Positions 21,600-33,137 of a stretch of 64,000 bases of DNA are shown here, piece after piece. Position 1 is the stretch's first letter; each line of letters opens with the position of its first letter. A program made the translations under genes and the position numbers. The notes beneath the pieces were generated by a model. That model saw nothing but the letters and a program-made list of their open reading frames with translations, searched no databases and was not told the DNA's origin. This DNA comes from Chamaecrista fasciculata (lineage: Eukaryota > Streptophyta > Magnoliopsida > Fabales > Fabaceae). The stretch spans positions 82,217 to 146,216 of the forward strand of contig QANZ01049480.1 of assembly GCA_003254925.1 (NCBI GenBank). The letters run 5' to 3'.

Positions 21600-24400
21600 A
21601 ATAATTAAAAATCATAATATTTGATGAAAATTTTAAAAATTATAAAAGTTATTTATAATATATGTCATGTGTGTCATTATTTTATATTTTTTGTCATGTT
21701 CAAGTCACAAAAAAATTGATTTTATATTTTGAAACTTATAAATATGTGTCGTATGGATGTCAGACACAGATACGTGTTTGACACGGCGACACATCCTCAA
21801 AATAAAACGTCCATGCCTCGTAGTTATAGATATACACTACCACTTGATGATCTATTAATTTAATGAATTAATGAGTTTTTTTTTCTAGTTTTTATATACG
21901 AATGTGAGATTTATAATTTTTTATTAAAATACAATGAGAGAGCTTATAACATTTAACCAAGTTAAATGTTTCAAATCACAATATTCAATCAAATAAATAT
22001 GAATTGTAACTTGTAATTTTATAGAGATCTGGCAAGATACAATGACGTTTATAAAAGTTTTTACTGTTGAGATTTGAAGATCGTTTGTCCAAGTTTATAT
22101 GATAAAACTTTAAAGTTGTGCATATATATAGATTAGAAGAGAATGATATTTGATTAAAATGTCTAAAATGATTAAATATAGTTTCTCTTATTGTTGTAAT
22201 GTGAGACTTTATATCTAACATTTCTCTTAAGTCTTGACTTAGCCTAATTGTAATTTGTCTCAAGGTTTTGGAGTTGTATTGTTTTGTCTCAAGTGTATAT
22301 ATATATATATATTGCTTGTACTCAATTTTTAAATCTTATGGGCCATAGATTTTTATATTTTGGGATATTGGATCTTAGTTTTTGGACTGTGAGGCTATTG
22401 ATGAGCCTTGATGTCATGTTGAGATTTAAAGATCTTGGTCCAAATTTATTTTGGGCTTGTATGTATGAGTATAGATGTGGAGATTATAGTATTTAACCAA
22501 AATGTCTCTGACAATTTAATATAACATCCTCTCCTATTATATATTCTTTAACTTTCTCTCATCTCTCCATGTGAAACTTTATCTTCAATACTTCTCAAGT
22601 ATTTTTTTTAAATTACAAACCTTTTTTCTATATAAATTTTATGTCAACTTTAAAAATAATTTCAACATGAAAGGAATTCATGACCAACTTAAATAGACCC
22701 TTGAGTTTCAAATCAGTTAGAAATTATTTGAGTCTATGCCCAATCAGAGTACTAACTGGATTGGACCCAATAAGCCCACAGTGCTGACCAATGAGAGTAG
22801 GTATTATGGGGCTAGCGAGTAAATTAATGTCTATTATAAAAATAATAGAATATTAAATAATATGAAGTTTTGAACAATTAAAATAAATGCTAATATCTTT
22901 ACATTCAAAAATAAAATAAAACATCTGAACCCAAAAAAATTAAATTAAAATATAACATGATTAATATAATAATATAAAATTTTAATCATAAGACTACATA
23001 CATTAAAAACGAATTAAGGTATAACAATTAAGTAAACCCCTAAACTATTTTTTTCCAGGAAGGATAGTTAGTAACCGAAAAAAGAAAGATCATTAGAATC
23101 TGTCTTGTGCACTATATTTTAAATATATATATATATATATATATTTAACATACATTCCAAAATTTTATTTAGGATTTTGCTATAAAAAATCCTATAGCTT
23201 AATTTATGGGATCTTGTCTCTACTTTTGGCATATTTTTGAAAACAATTGATGAAAATTTGAAAAATAAACAAAGAAAAAAAGAAGAAAGCAGAGAGAGTG
23301 AAACAAAAACACTATAGCTTAAATTATGGAGATTTTTAAAACAAAACCTTTTTATTTATAAGTGTATGATATCCGAGGAAAATTCACGAAAGACTGTTAC
23401 AGACTTAGTCATGCATCACATGTGTGATGTTTATGTGATTGATGACCAGCCAGCTAAATGAAGATGTTCTGGCAAAAAAAAAAAAGCTAAATGAAGATGT
23501 ATGAGAGGTTTGTACACAGATTATTTTTTTCATTTTCGAAATTACTTTTAGGGGATAAGATTCTCATGATTATAAAAATATTTATTTGGGTGAATTAAAA
23601 TAATCCTAGGATTATTTTGCAATATTTTCATGAATGTTACAAATATTGTGTTTGGTTCAACTTTGATATTTTTGAAAATGTTTAATATTTTTTCAAATAT
23701 GCCTTTGCTTTTTTATTCTCAACTAATAGTTTATCAAATGTAGAAATTCTTCAAAACAATTCATGAGAAAAATATTATATCATAAAAAAATAATTATAAC
23801 ATAATTAAAATTTTTAAATAACATTAATAGATTCATGAGAAAGATATTATTTCATAACACAATGTCCATAATTCTCAACGTAATAAAATTGTCTAAAAAA
23901 GCCTCACTCAAAACATAACTGAAATAATTTTTAAAATAACACAAAAATAGAAACTCATACTAAACTTAGTGGTAAAGATGAGAAGTGTCAAAGATTTGTT
24001 GAGAAAGAATTAATTAAGGGTAATAAGGTCATTTTGGATGGGCAAAAATAATTCCATGTCATGAAATTAGACTAATCTCACCCCCTAAGGTGGGGTTAAA
24101 TTTGAGCCATTTTATGGAATTAAGGCATTCGTGGAAATAAAATATTCCCGAAATTAATTTTATAATCCGCGTACCAAATGCGGAATTACTTTAGTCCGAA
24201 GTTTATAATTCCGAGATTATTCTTTCAATTGGTGTACCAAACACCTCCTATGTGTAATATAACAACACACATATATATTACAGGCTAAAATGAGGTATCT
24301 TACATTTTTTTTTTAAATAAGATTCTCCAACATATATCATAATTATGAGAAAATATTAAAGCCACATTTTTTACATGATAATTCCATAGAACAGACAAAA
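21600..24400. other. AT-rich intergenic DNA between LINE copy 2 and the AIL gene
   Basis: There are short AT microsatellites at 22296-22313 and 23124-23143. A possible degraded TIR element lies around 23648-24245, with GTGTTTGGTT near the left end and ACCAAACAC near the right. No gene is seen. The frame at 21985-22263 has no recognisable features. Confidence 0.4.
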
Positions 24401-24807
24401 TATAATCCTTATTGGAAGAACTGTATAAAGGAAACTAATCTAAATCTAAAATCTAAAATCTAAATCTAAAATTTTCCATATAGTAATGCTCTATTGAAAT
24501 TAGTAATCATAGAAAGGAGATCATGTTACAGCTGCAAGTTAAGCATCATCTTAAAGCTCAACATTTGGCATACTTGAAGAAGTTACTTACATATAATATA
24601 TATAATCCAGCTTCCTACTGTAACTAGAACTCCTACCACAAAAACAAAAAACCTCCTAACCTTTTCTTACTTGCCAGTTACATAAATTAGAGATCAAGGG
24701 TCAGAACTCAGAACTCTAGAGACTACTATAGCTTTTGCTTTGTTATCATCAAAAACAGGAAACTAATTAGCAGTACATAACTAACTAACCACTTTAGAGT
24801 ATCCAAG

Positions 24808-27800
24808 TCAATAGGATTGATGAGGTGGCCATATAAAGAAGTCAGCAGCTACTGATGCAGGCAGAGAAGCAATTGGAGTTGCAGAATGATGATTAGGGTT
24901 AGATATAGCAGAGTCAGCAGTTGCAGAAGAAGGATTGTAATGGTGGAAGAGATTGTGATGATAATAAGCAGCAGTAGAATCAAATGGAATTCCACATGGA
25001 ATAGAGGAATTCACTGATTGAATCGGTGAAAAGCTGATGCTGCTGCTATTATTATGATTATTGTTCATGTTTGTGCATTGGAGTTGCTGATGATGAGTAT
25101 TATTATTGATCACACCACCCCCTGATGATGCTGATTTTTGCTGCTGCTCTGATTCCAGTGAAATCTTCAAGCGTTTTGCTGCTCCTCCAATGGGAAGAGA
25201 GCTATTCATGATGGCCTCAACATCATATCTGTTCATCTCAAAGTTGGTTACTGCATTTGAACCTCTAAACTTTATGGCCGCAATATCATATGCCTCTGCT
25301 GCTTCCTCTTCAGTGGCTGTCACCAACTAACGTGGCTCAGAGACACTTGACAATCAAATATATTACATACATACACTCTACAAATATCATTCAACATTTA
25401 TGTACTCTAAAAAGTTAGCATTTTCAAACCAGACTAAAGTGCAAAAAACCCTTTAGAACTACGAAAAGTGATTAAAAAAAACCACTTAATTCTTTTTTTT
25501 TTTATATAATTTCATGATTATTGTTGCATTTTGCAATAATCCAAACTAAAATTTAAATATTGTCATAATTAATAGTAGCCAAAAAATAAAAAAATTCAAT
25601 GAAAATTTTAACAAAAAGAATTATTGGTACAAAATTGAAAGTTTAGAGTCTTTTTCTCACTTTTCAAGGAGATTTTCTGCATTTTAGCATATTTCAATAC
25701 ATAGATATAGCAAGAAGCTGAAAACTTACCGAAAGTTCCAAGGTACAGATCTTTGTTCCCTGCAACACGACCAATTCTTGCTTGCCATCTACCCTGTTGG
25801 TGATGCCTGCGGGGTCCAAAAGCATAAATAAATACGATTAAAAATCATTTACCCGACATAGTCACAAAGAAAACGGAAGATTCGCAATAGTAATAATAAT
25901 AATTATAAGAAGAGCATCAATAGTTTAAGAAATGTACAGTTTGAATTTCAAATTTCAAACCTTGTTACGCCACGGTATATAGAAGCTCCCCTGGAAAACC
26001 CACTACTTTTCCTGCGTGAAAGTGAAAAGGGGAATATTTAATTATTAGCTGCTTTGCAAAACAAGGTGCTAAAAGTTCTAATAACAATAACCCAACTAAA
26101 TCGAACCTTCGCAGCGATGCAATGAATTCTTGCTTTGTCATATGCTTCATCTCCTCCAATTCCTTAGTATAATTAGATACCTGGACATCAAGAGGAAGCA
26201 AATTTGTTAAGTAGAACTAATTCCAATGTTCTGATCCACGCAAAATCTCTGTTTTTAATTCTAAGAACGAGAACAGATTGCATAACACTAACGGAAAATG
26301 TTTATTGGAATACACTTAATTAGTACCCTAACTTTGTGTTCAAATTCTCATGAACCAAGTCAAGCATAAACATATTTGACACTAATTAATCAGCTTTCAC
26401 TATTTGCGTACATGTTTATATGTAATTGTATATGGATATAAAATTAATCCATTGGTAAGAATTTTCCTTATTAAGTTCCCTTTCGAAGGTAGTGCAATAC
26501 TACGTAGGATTTCATGCATTAGCTAACTATCATAATTCATAAATCAGAATAGAATATTAACATTAATGGAAGTGAATAATACAGGGAAGTTGGTGGTAGC
26601 GGTGGGGCCCCAGTACTTTAGAGCTGCCAAATCATAAGCTCTTGCGGCCTTTTCTTCTTTGTCATAACCACCTGATAGCCACAAAAATTAATGACAATTA
26701 ATTAGAAAATAACAGTAATAATATCAAACTTGAAACAGGTTTAGAAGCAATCTGGAATATTGAAAATGACCGCAAGAATTTCTTACCCAAATACACTGTA
26801 GGAAGAGTCAAAAGATGAATGACAGCCAGAAATGCACCAATGCCACGTTCCATGTAAAGGAAAAGCCAAAGAATAATATCAATATCAAGAAGAACAAGGA
26901 GTGGTCAAAATTTTCTGCCAAAATTTACTTTAGAAATCTAAAAATACAAAACCCAAAGGAAAAGTGATATGCATGCAATGGGTGCATGCGCAGAAACTAC
27001 TTTTTTTTTCCCATTAATCTCTCTCTATTTTACACCTTTTCTAGCAATAGCAAGGGAAAAACCACTGTGCACGGCGAGATGAGATCCGTGTACTCCACGC
27101 TCTTTTACTAAAATAAGCATCCACTAAATCCTCAAACACATTGATTCACACTACTTAACCCACAATAACGTCTCTCTTTGAAATTGGAAGAGGCTTCACT
27201 TAAATTAATAACACAGTAACAATAAATAAATAGAATCCCGCTACAATATTTTAGTCAAAGACACGTCCCATCCAACTAAAGCCGGCGGAAAAAAGAGACG
27301 CCGAACAGCCTATTTCTCACTAGAGATATATAATCAGTTTTCTTTGTTTTTTTTTAAATGTATTTTCTTAATAAGGAGGAAAAGTAGCTCCCAATATTTT
27401 CAGGACGTTTGTCTTCGTAACACAAGATCTAAGAGATCCCGTGAGTATGTTGCAGAATCAGTAGGACATAAACCAGAGAGAGAGGGCAGAGGCACTGTCA
27501 ATAAGCTTTCATATAACAGTAGGCACACACTCTATGTAAGTACAATATTCAATTTGGGTGGTGTGGTCAAACCCAGCTTTCGCTGGCGAATGAAAGCAAA
27601 AGCAAAAGTTAAAGCCCAACTCAGAAGATATCTATCTATCAGGCAACAGTATTTAGCTTAGATGTATGTCTGAAACGTCTGACGCAGAGAGATGGGGTGA
27701 ATAGACCAGAGAGATTAGTGTTGTTTAGTGTTAAGACACAAGAATGCCAACCCCACCACATAGACAAAATGGCGGCACATCTGATGAAATCAATTGAAAG

Positions 27801-29449
27801 AAAATTGTTTGAAGAACAATGAAATAAGTAGTAGTACTGGCAATATATATATAGTACATGTATATACCATCACTGTCAATCATAAAAGACTGATGAGAAA
27901 GAAACCCAGGTGTCCTACCATCCCCAAACCCATTAATATCTCTCAATGCATGCAAGCCTCTTTTCAGTGTTACAGTGTCCCCTCTTGTTCTCTATATATA
28001 TATATATATATATATTTAAAAAAAATCATGAAAGACAGAGAGAGAAAAATCAAAATCAAAATGTACTACCTTGACGCCCTTTCCTGGCCTGGCCCTCTCT
28101 TCTACAGCTGTTATCCCAGAGATGCGCTTCATATCTACCCGTCCATCGGTGTCTGCATCCACACAAGAGAGAAATTCAATTTATGACTTTTCCAATGTTT
28201 TCAATTGAAATAATTACATTCACGAAATCTTGAAATGAAGTCCTTGTTTTAAAAAAATACCAAATAAGGTGCTTAGACCAAAGTAATTATAACTATAGCT
28301 AAGCCAACACGCCAAAAGGTCTTTTGGGAGAAAAGAAAAAGGGTCATATCATAAGCAATAAAAGCAAAAACAAACAAAGATGGAATCATGATGGATTAGA
28401 TGGGCACCAAAAATAACACGAATTTTACAAGGAAAAGACCAAAGCAAAAAAATCCGAAATGAAAAATAGTAGTAGCTAGTAGTATACCTAGTGACTCCTC
28501 TGTAAATTGAGGTTCGCTGGCCGAAAGTATCGGTGATCTTCTTCGAAGAATCAGAATCCGCGGCGGCGGCGGCGGCGGCGGCGGGTTTCTGATCAGAGCA
28601 TTGTGTGACGGCGAGAGACAGAGGATGAGTCAACTCGTTCGCCGACGACTCAATGGAGTGAGTCGCGGCGAACTCGTTCGCCTGAGTTTTGGCGATAGAG
28701 GATGAGTCATCGACTTCGGAGCCGGAGTTAGTAGAAAAAGCTAGGAATCCAGCGATTGCTTTCAGATCTTGCTGGTCGCTGCTGAAATAGGCCGAGTTCT
28801 GGTCGTAAATATGAGTCAGAGTCGACGAATCTTGAGTATCAGTTTGGCTCTCTGAGTAACGCATCATGGAAGATGAAGAATCCCCCAAAAAGTCCTCCAG
28901 TTTTGGGACTGAATGGTTCTGATTTTGATTTTGGCCTTGCGGCTCCATGAAGCTTGTCACAAATGATGATGATGATTCCAACATCCCCTGTGGTTTGGGG
29001 TTACTCCACCCTACAATACAAACATTGAAGCAAATCAAAACCTAATCAATCAATAACAAGAACAATAATATCATACAAATAACTCATCAGTTCTTTCCGT
29101 AATGTTGCAATTAGTTAATTCCATTTCCAATTTTCAATAACATTCCTCTGATTGAGGTCATCATTAGAACTTTGGGGATTTAGGATTCTTACAACAAACA
29201 GAAAACAAAAGCAGAAGCATAAATAAATTGGGAGTAAAAATGAAAAGAGTGATTGAGAATATGATTCACACCATTATTATCGGCGTAGAAGTTATCGAGG
29301 AAGTAGTGAGAGTGAGAGGTAGCAGAAGCGGCGTCGTATTGCAAAAACTGGGAGTCGTCGTCGTCGTTGTTGGAGTACTTATTAGACCTCAGCATTTCCA
29401 TAGGCGACAACAACGAGAAGGAAAGCCAGTTAGTAGGGCGATCAGCCAT
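24808..29449 (-). CDS. AIL6: AINTEGUMENTA-LIKE6/7 (PLETHORA3/7) AP2-domain transcription factor
   Basis: Nuclear DNA-binding regulator of the AP2/ERF superfamily, euANT lineage; AIL6/PLT3 and AIL7/PLT7 act in shoot meristem, flower and lateral-root development. Exons in transcription order: 29449-29272, 29010-28488, 28152-28070, 26795-26787, 26671-26583, 26180-26107, 26011-25961, 25806-25730, 25316-24808. All are GT-AG with consistent phases, giving 530 aa. The N-terminus has [16 protein letters not shown] and FLDNFY, as in AIL6. PKLEDFLG and [14 protein letters not shown] are euANT-specific motifs. AP2 repeat 1 spans about 227-294 ([20 protein letters not shown]), the linker 295-327 and repeat 2 about 328-387. 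HHQQGRW and [13 protein letters not shown] favour AIL6/7 over ANT, BBM or PLT1/2. Exon 4 is a 9-nt microexon. A nine-Ala run precedes repeat 1. The C-terminus is Asn/His/Ser-rich. AIL6 and AIL7 cannot be separated without a tree. Confidence 0.95.
26787..26795 (-). other. 9-nt microexon of the AIL gene
   Basis: TGTATTTGG, flanked by an acceptor ...TACAG and a donor GTAAG, supplies the V-Y-L-G junction of AP2 repeat 1. It joins exon 3 (ending CAA G) to exon 5 (starting GT GGT TAT) in phase. The same tiny exon is known in ANT/AIL genes. Confidence 0.9.
27993..28014. repeat. (TA)n microsatellite in AIL intron 3
   Basis: An uninterrupted TA run within the 1.27-kb intron between exon 3 and the microexon. 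Confidence 0.85.
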
Positions 29450-29525
29450 TGTGAGCTTCTTTGTTAATTCCTTCGTTCCAGTAATTAATCTCAGAATCTG
29501 AAGAACTCACACAGAGATGGTGGGT

Positions 29526-29533
29526 CTTAAATA
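29526..29533 (-). promoter_or_regulatory. Candidate TATA-like box of the AIL gene
   Basis: On the minus strand CCCTATTTAAGACCC lies about 80 bp upstream of the ATG at 29449. A TATTTAAG core would give a short leader. This is weak evidence; an upstream start beyond the (GA)n tract is also possible. Confidence 0.3.
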
Positions 29534-29819
29534 GGGAGCACTGAGGGAACACACAATAAATGGAAAAGCAGAAAACTGAAATAATCACCTATAAAGTAAA
29601 CTTGGGCGTTACTGAAGAAAGTCAGTGATAGAGAGAGTGAAATGGAAATGGAAGAAGGAGTATTTCATAGAAGAGTTTTCTGTAATTTGTAGAAGGCAGA
29701 ATGAAGGAATGGTTATGCATGCAATGCAAGGAGTGAGTGAGCTGGAAATGAAGATGAAGAATGAGGATGAATGTGTGAGTATGAAATGAAATGATGATCA
29801 CACACACAAAACACAAGTC

Positions 29820-29820
<1 letters not shown>

Positions 29821-29853
<33 letters not shown>
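29821..29853. repeat. (AG)16 microsatellite upstream of the AIL gene
   Basis: A pure AG run, read as CT in the sense direction of the gene, about 370 bp before the ATG. Long CT/GA tracts are common in plant promoters and leaders and can bind BBR/BPC GAGA factors. That role here is inference. Confidence 0.85.
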
Positions 29854-29856
<3 letters not shown>

Positions 29857-29899
29857 GAGTGTAGGTGTTGATTATAATGGGAGAGAAGAGCGGTTTCAG

Positions 29900-30600
29900 G
29901 TGCCAACCGGCGTGAAACCAGAGCGATGAGTTTTGCTTACTTGCGCAAGAGAGAGAGAAAGAGAACTGTAAGAATATTAAATGTTAAATGATTAAATAAA
30001 CTAATAAAGATTGGCTCAAATAAAGAAATAAATAAATAAGAAAAAATCTATTAAATGCTCTCTAATTTAATTTTTTTAATCATTAAATTTGTATTTTATT
30101 TTTATTATTTTGTCTTTAATTTGATATAAAAATCAAATTGTTAAAAATTACAATATTACAAAGATTAAGTTGCATATTTTAAAAATTGGCCAAAAAAAAA
30201 AGTTGCATATTTTAATTTTTTAAAGATTGATAATGTAATTGAAATTCTCGACTTTGCTTCAACTTCTTGATACATACAAGGGAATATTGAGTTATTTAAT
30301 AGAGAAAATGTATAAGAATTAGAATTAGACCATACTTAAAAGAAAGTTACATAGGAAGAGGATCAGCTCTATAGCACTACTAATAATATTGTGTTATGTG
30401 TTTAGAGTTATACACATAGTATAATATTATTAGTTCTCTGTCCTATAACATTGGTACAATAGTGTCGTTTAACAAAGGATTCAAAGGCTTGAATTGACCT
30501 TAAGAGAGAAGTCAGTCTAACCATTCCTTATTAAAGACTAATTTATTAATTTGATATAAATTTAAAGACTAGATTACAAAAAAAAATTTAATAAATAAAT
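29900..30600. other. AT-rich upstream intergenic DNA
   Basis: I see no gene or element. A duplicated 'taatattattagt' lies inside 30380-30440. Confidence 0.4.
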
Positions 30601-30602
30601 AA

Positions 30603-31032
30603 GGGTAAATTACACTTTGGTACCCTGTGATTTAACCATATTTTACTTTGATACCCTGTGGTTTGAAACCTGACACTTTGGTATCCTGTGGTATTCTCCA
30701 TTAACACTTTGGTACCATTTGGAGCTATTTTATAATTTTAACCATATCAAATTTTGCAAAAATTACATATTGACCTCAAATTTTTTTTAAACTTTTCATT
30801 TTAGTCCCTAGATAATATGTATCAAGGGACCTATTTGTAATTTTTTTAAAAAAATTTGGGGTCAATATGTAATTTTTTCAAAATTTGTTATGGTTAAAAT
30901 TACAAAATAGCTTCAAATGGTACTAAAGTGTTAATGGAGAATACCATAGGGTACTAAACTGTCAGGTTTCAAACCACAGGGTACCAAAGTGAAATAGTGT
31001 CAAACCATAGGGTACCAAAGTGTAATTTACCC
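30603..31032. mobile_element. MULE-like foldback element, 430 bp
   Basis: The ends GGGTAAATTACACTTTGGTAC and GGTACCAAAGTGTAATTTACC are inverted repeats, and inner 'gtggtttgaaacc' units pair across the element. The flanks 30594-30602 and 31033-31041 are both AATAAATAA, a 9-bp match consistent with a Mutator-type duplication. The sequence is low in complexity, so it is weaker evidence than the 10170 element. A one-ended relative lies near 59700-59800. Confidence 0.65.
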
Positions 31033-31041
31033 AATAAATAA

Positions 31042-32230
31042 ATACAATATTTTGAAAAAAATGGAAAGAAGGGAAGCGAGTGACTTTTGGCTCTGCGAAG
31101 GAAGAAAAATTGTCTGAAACAAGGTCGCGAAAGATCCGGGCTGGCGGAAAATTGAAGAATTTGTTAGTGTTCGTTTTTGGTTTTATCCACATTTACTAAA
31201 CTGCCCTCGTACCTAATTTCAAGTCAGCATAATTACAAGTTATCTTTTAATTCATCATAAAAAAAAACTCTCTTAGGACTTCAATATATGTTTTTTATGT
31301 AAAAAATAAATATAGTTAAATTGTACTTTTGATTATATATATTTGGAGTAAAATTCCAATCTAACTATTTATTTTTTTATGTTTCAAAATTGATTTAATA
31401 TATTTTCATAATTTTTTATTTTTTAGTCTCAAATTTATTTTTAAGTTTGATTTGACTTTATTTACTAATATTCCTAATTAAATAGAAAAAAACTCGTAAA
31501 AAGTAAATTGTTGTTTTAAATTCGTTGCATTTAAACTTTAAACTAAATATATATAGTCAATTCATTCATTTGATCGTGAAAAAAGTGATTCACTCTTGGA
31601 ATATTGACTTGACTTTATTTATTGATAGTCTTAATTGAATAGGGAAAATGCTCATAAAAAAAGTAATACGTAACTTTAAACACATTACATTCAAACTTAA
31701 AATGAAAAAAAAAAATATAACAATATACAATTGTTAGGACCAAAAAAAATATAAAAATATATTGATATTTTATTTAAAAAAATAGAAAAACTAAATGAAA
31801 TAACAATACCATTGGGCCAATAAACATTTATTTGTTTGCAAGTTTTTATAATGAAAGAAATGAATATATGTTGTTCTACAAGATAATGTTGTAAATGGTA
31901 TAATTTCAATATAAATAGTAATTAAGTGGTTTATTTGATTGTCAAGATTATTAAAAAGAAACAATTATTTATATGGATAATTGACTGCATTTGACACACC
32001 TGTCTTACATGCACCTTTGTTTGGTACGGGTGTGTTTGGATATGGGGTATGTGCGTGTGGGGTTTGGTGGGATCCAACAATTCAGATTTGTCTTACCCAA
32101 ACAGTATGCTAAACCCGCCTTCAAATCCTTGCCACATTTTTTTAATATAATAAAATCCTTGCCACATAACACTACCTTGTAAATGCTAAATAATATACCT
32201 TAATTATTTGCAATATTAACATTTATTTAT
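31042..32230. other. AT-rich intergenic DNA
   Basis: No gene. A short TTTGTTTGGTACGGGTGTG / ACCCAAACAG stretch (31995-32105) may be a small MITE remnant. Confidence 0.35.
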
Positions 32231-32234
32231 TTTT

Positions 32235-32550
32235 AATGGCCAAGGTTTGCTATATATATTATACGGAAGCGCAATCCACACAATAAATAAAAGTAGAAGA
32301 AATAGAGAAATGAATACAAAAACTTTGACATGGTTCGGTTTCTTAAGACCTACTCCACAGTCCCTTTGGGACAACTTCACTATAATTGTAATTTTTGCTC
32401 GAACAAAATTATAAACTTTCCTCAATACAATTTTTGACTGGAGAAAATTAAAAACCATCTCTCACAACTATAGTTTTTGAACGGAAAAATTATAAACCCT
32501 CTCCCAAACATAATTTTTGTACGAAATAATTATAAACCCTCCCCAACTAT
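32235..32550 (-). mobile_element. Diverged, inverted fragment of the family C LTR
   Basis: Reverse-complement similarity to the solo LTR at 38390-38713 is clear: GACCTACTCCACAG, GGGACAAACTTCACTAT-like and GGAAGCGCAATCCACAC blocks match its GTGGAGTAGGTC, GTGAAGTTTGTCCC and GTGTGGGGTTGCGCTTCC blocks. Several internal repeats of 'caatttttg..gaaaattataaacc' have expanded. Confidence 0.5.
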
Positions 32551-32554
32551 CCAA

Positions 32555-33137
32555 TATTCGTATTCTATCTGTATCTGATAAATTAGTATCTGTATCTGTA
32601 TCCTATATGATATCTGGTATCTGACGGGTATCGGAAATATCCGAAAAAAAAATCATAAATATAAGATAGGGTATCTTATTTTATAAATTGGATATATCGA
32701 GTACCCGATATCCAATACCCACTAACTAAAATAAATAAATAAATAAAATTATGATTTATTTATATTTTAAATCTTTTTTAAAATATAACAATTAAATATA
32801 AAGTAACTAAAAATGATTATATATATAAAAAAATATATAAATATAATAAATTAAGCTTAAATAATTATATATAAGATATTAAATTGAACGTAAAATATAA
32901 AAATAGAATAAGTAATAGAGTATTGGATATCAAGTGTCCTAACTATCTGTTCATTCCGGACGTTTATATATATGGTATCTGAAGGTAATATCCGTATCCG
33001 CCCAATATCCAAAAATTATTTAATTTTTACTATCCGTATTCTATTTGATATCCGATATCCGTCAGATACTTGATAAGTTTTTCGTACGGATATGGACTAA
33101 TACCTTAAATACCCTAAAGAATTGCCATCCTTATACC
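32555..33137. repeat. Element rich in GATATCC/GTATCTG repeats
   Basis: Interspersed 'ccgtatccgatatcc' units occur at both ends of an AT-rich core. The right end ATTGCCATCC resembles the GGATGGCAAT terminus often seen on hAT-type elements. Boundaries and duplications are not resolved. Confidence 0.35.

Noticed and set aside
25796-25806. Possible loss of a key residue: HHQQGRW instead of HHQHGRW in AP2 repeat 2
   Set aside because: The Gln form is what I recall for AIL6/7 proteins, so it is a subgroup marker rather than a defect.
27344-28186. Plus-strand frames of 105 and 130 codons
   Set aside because: They lie inside AIL intron 3 and over exon 3 antisense; no domain.
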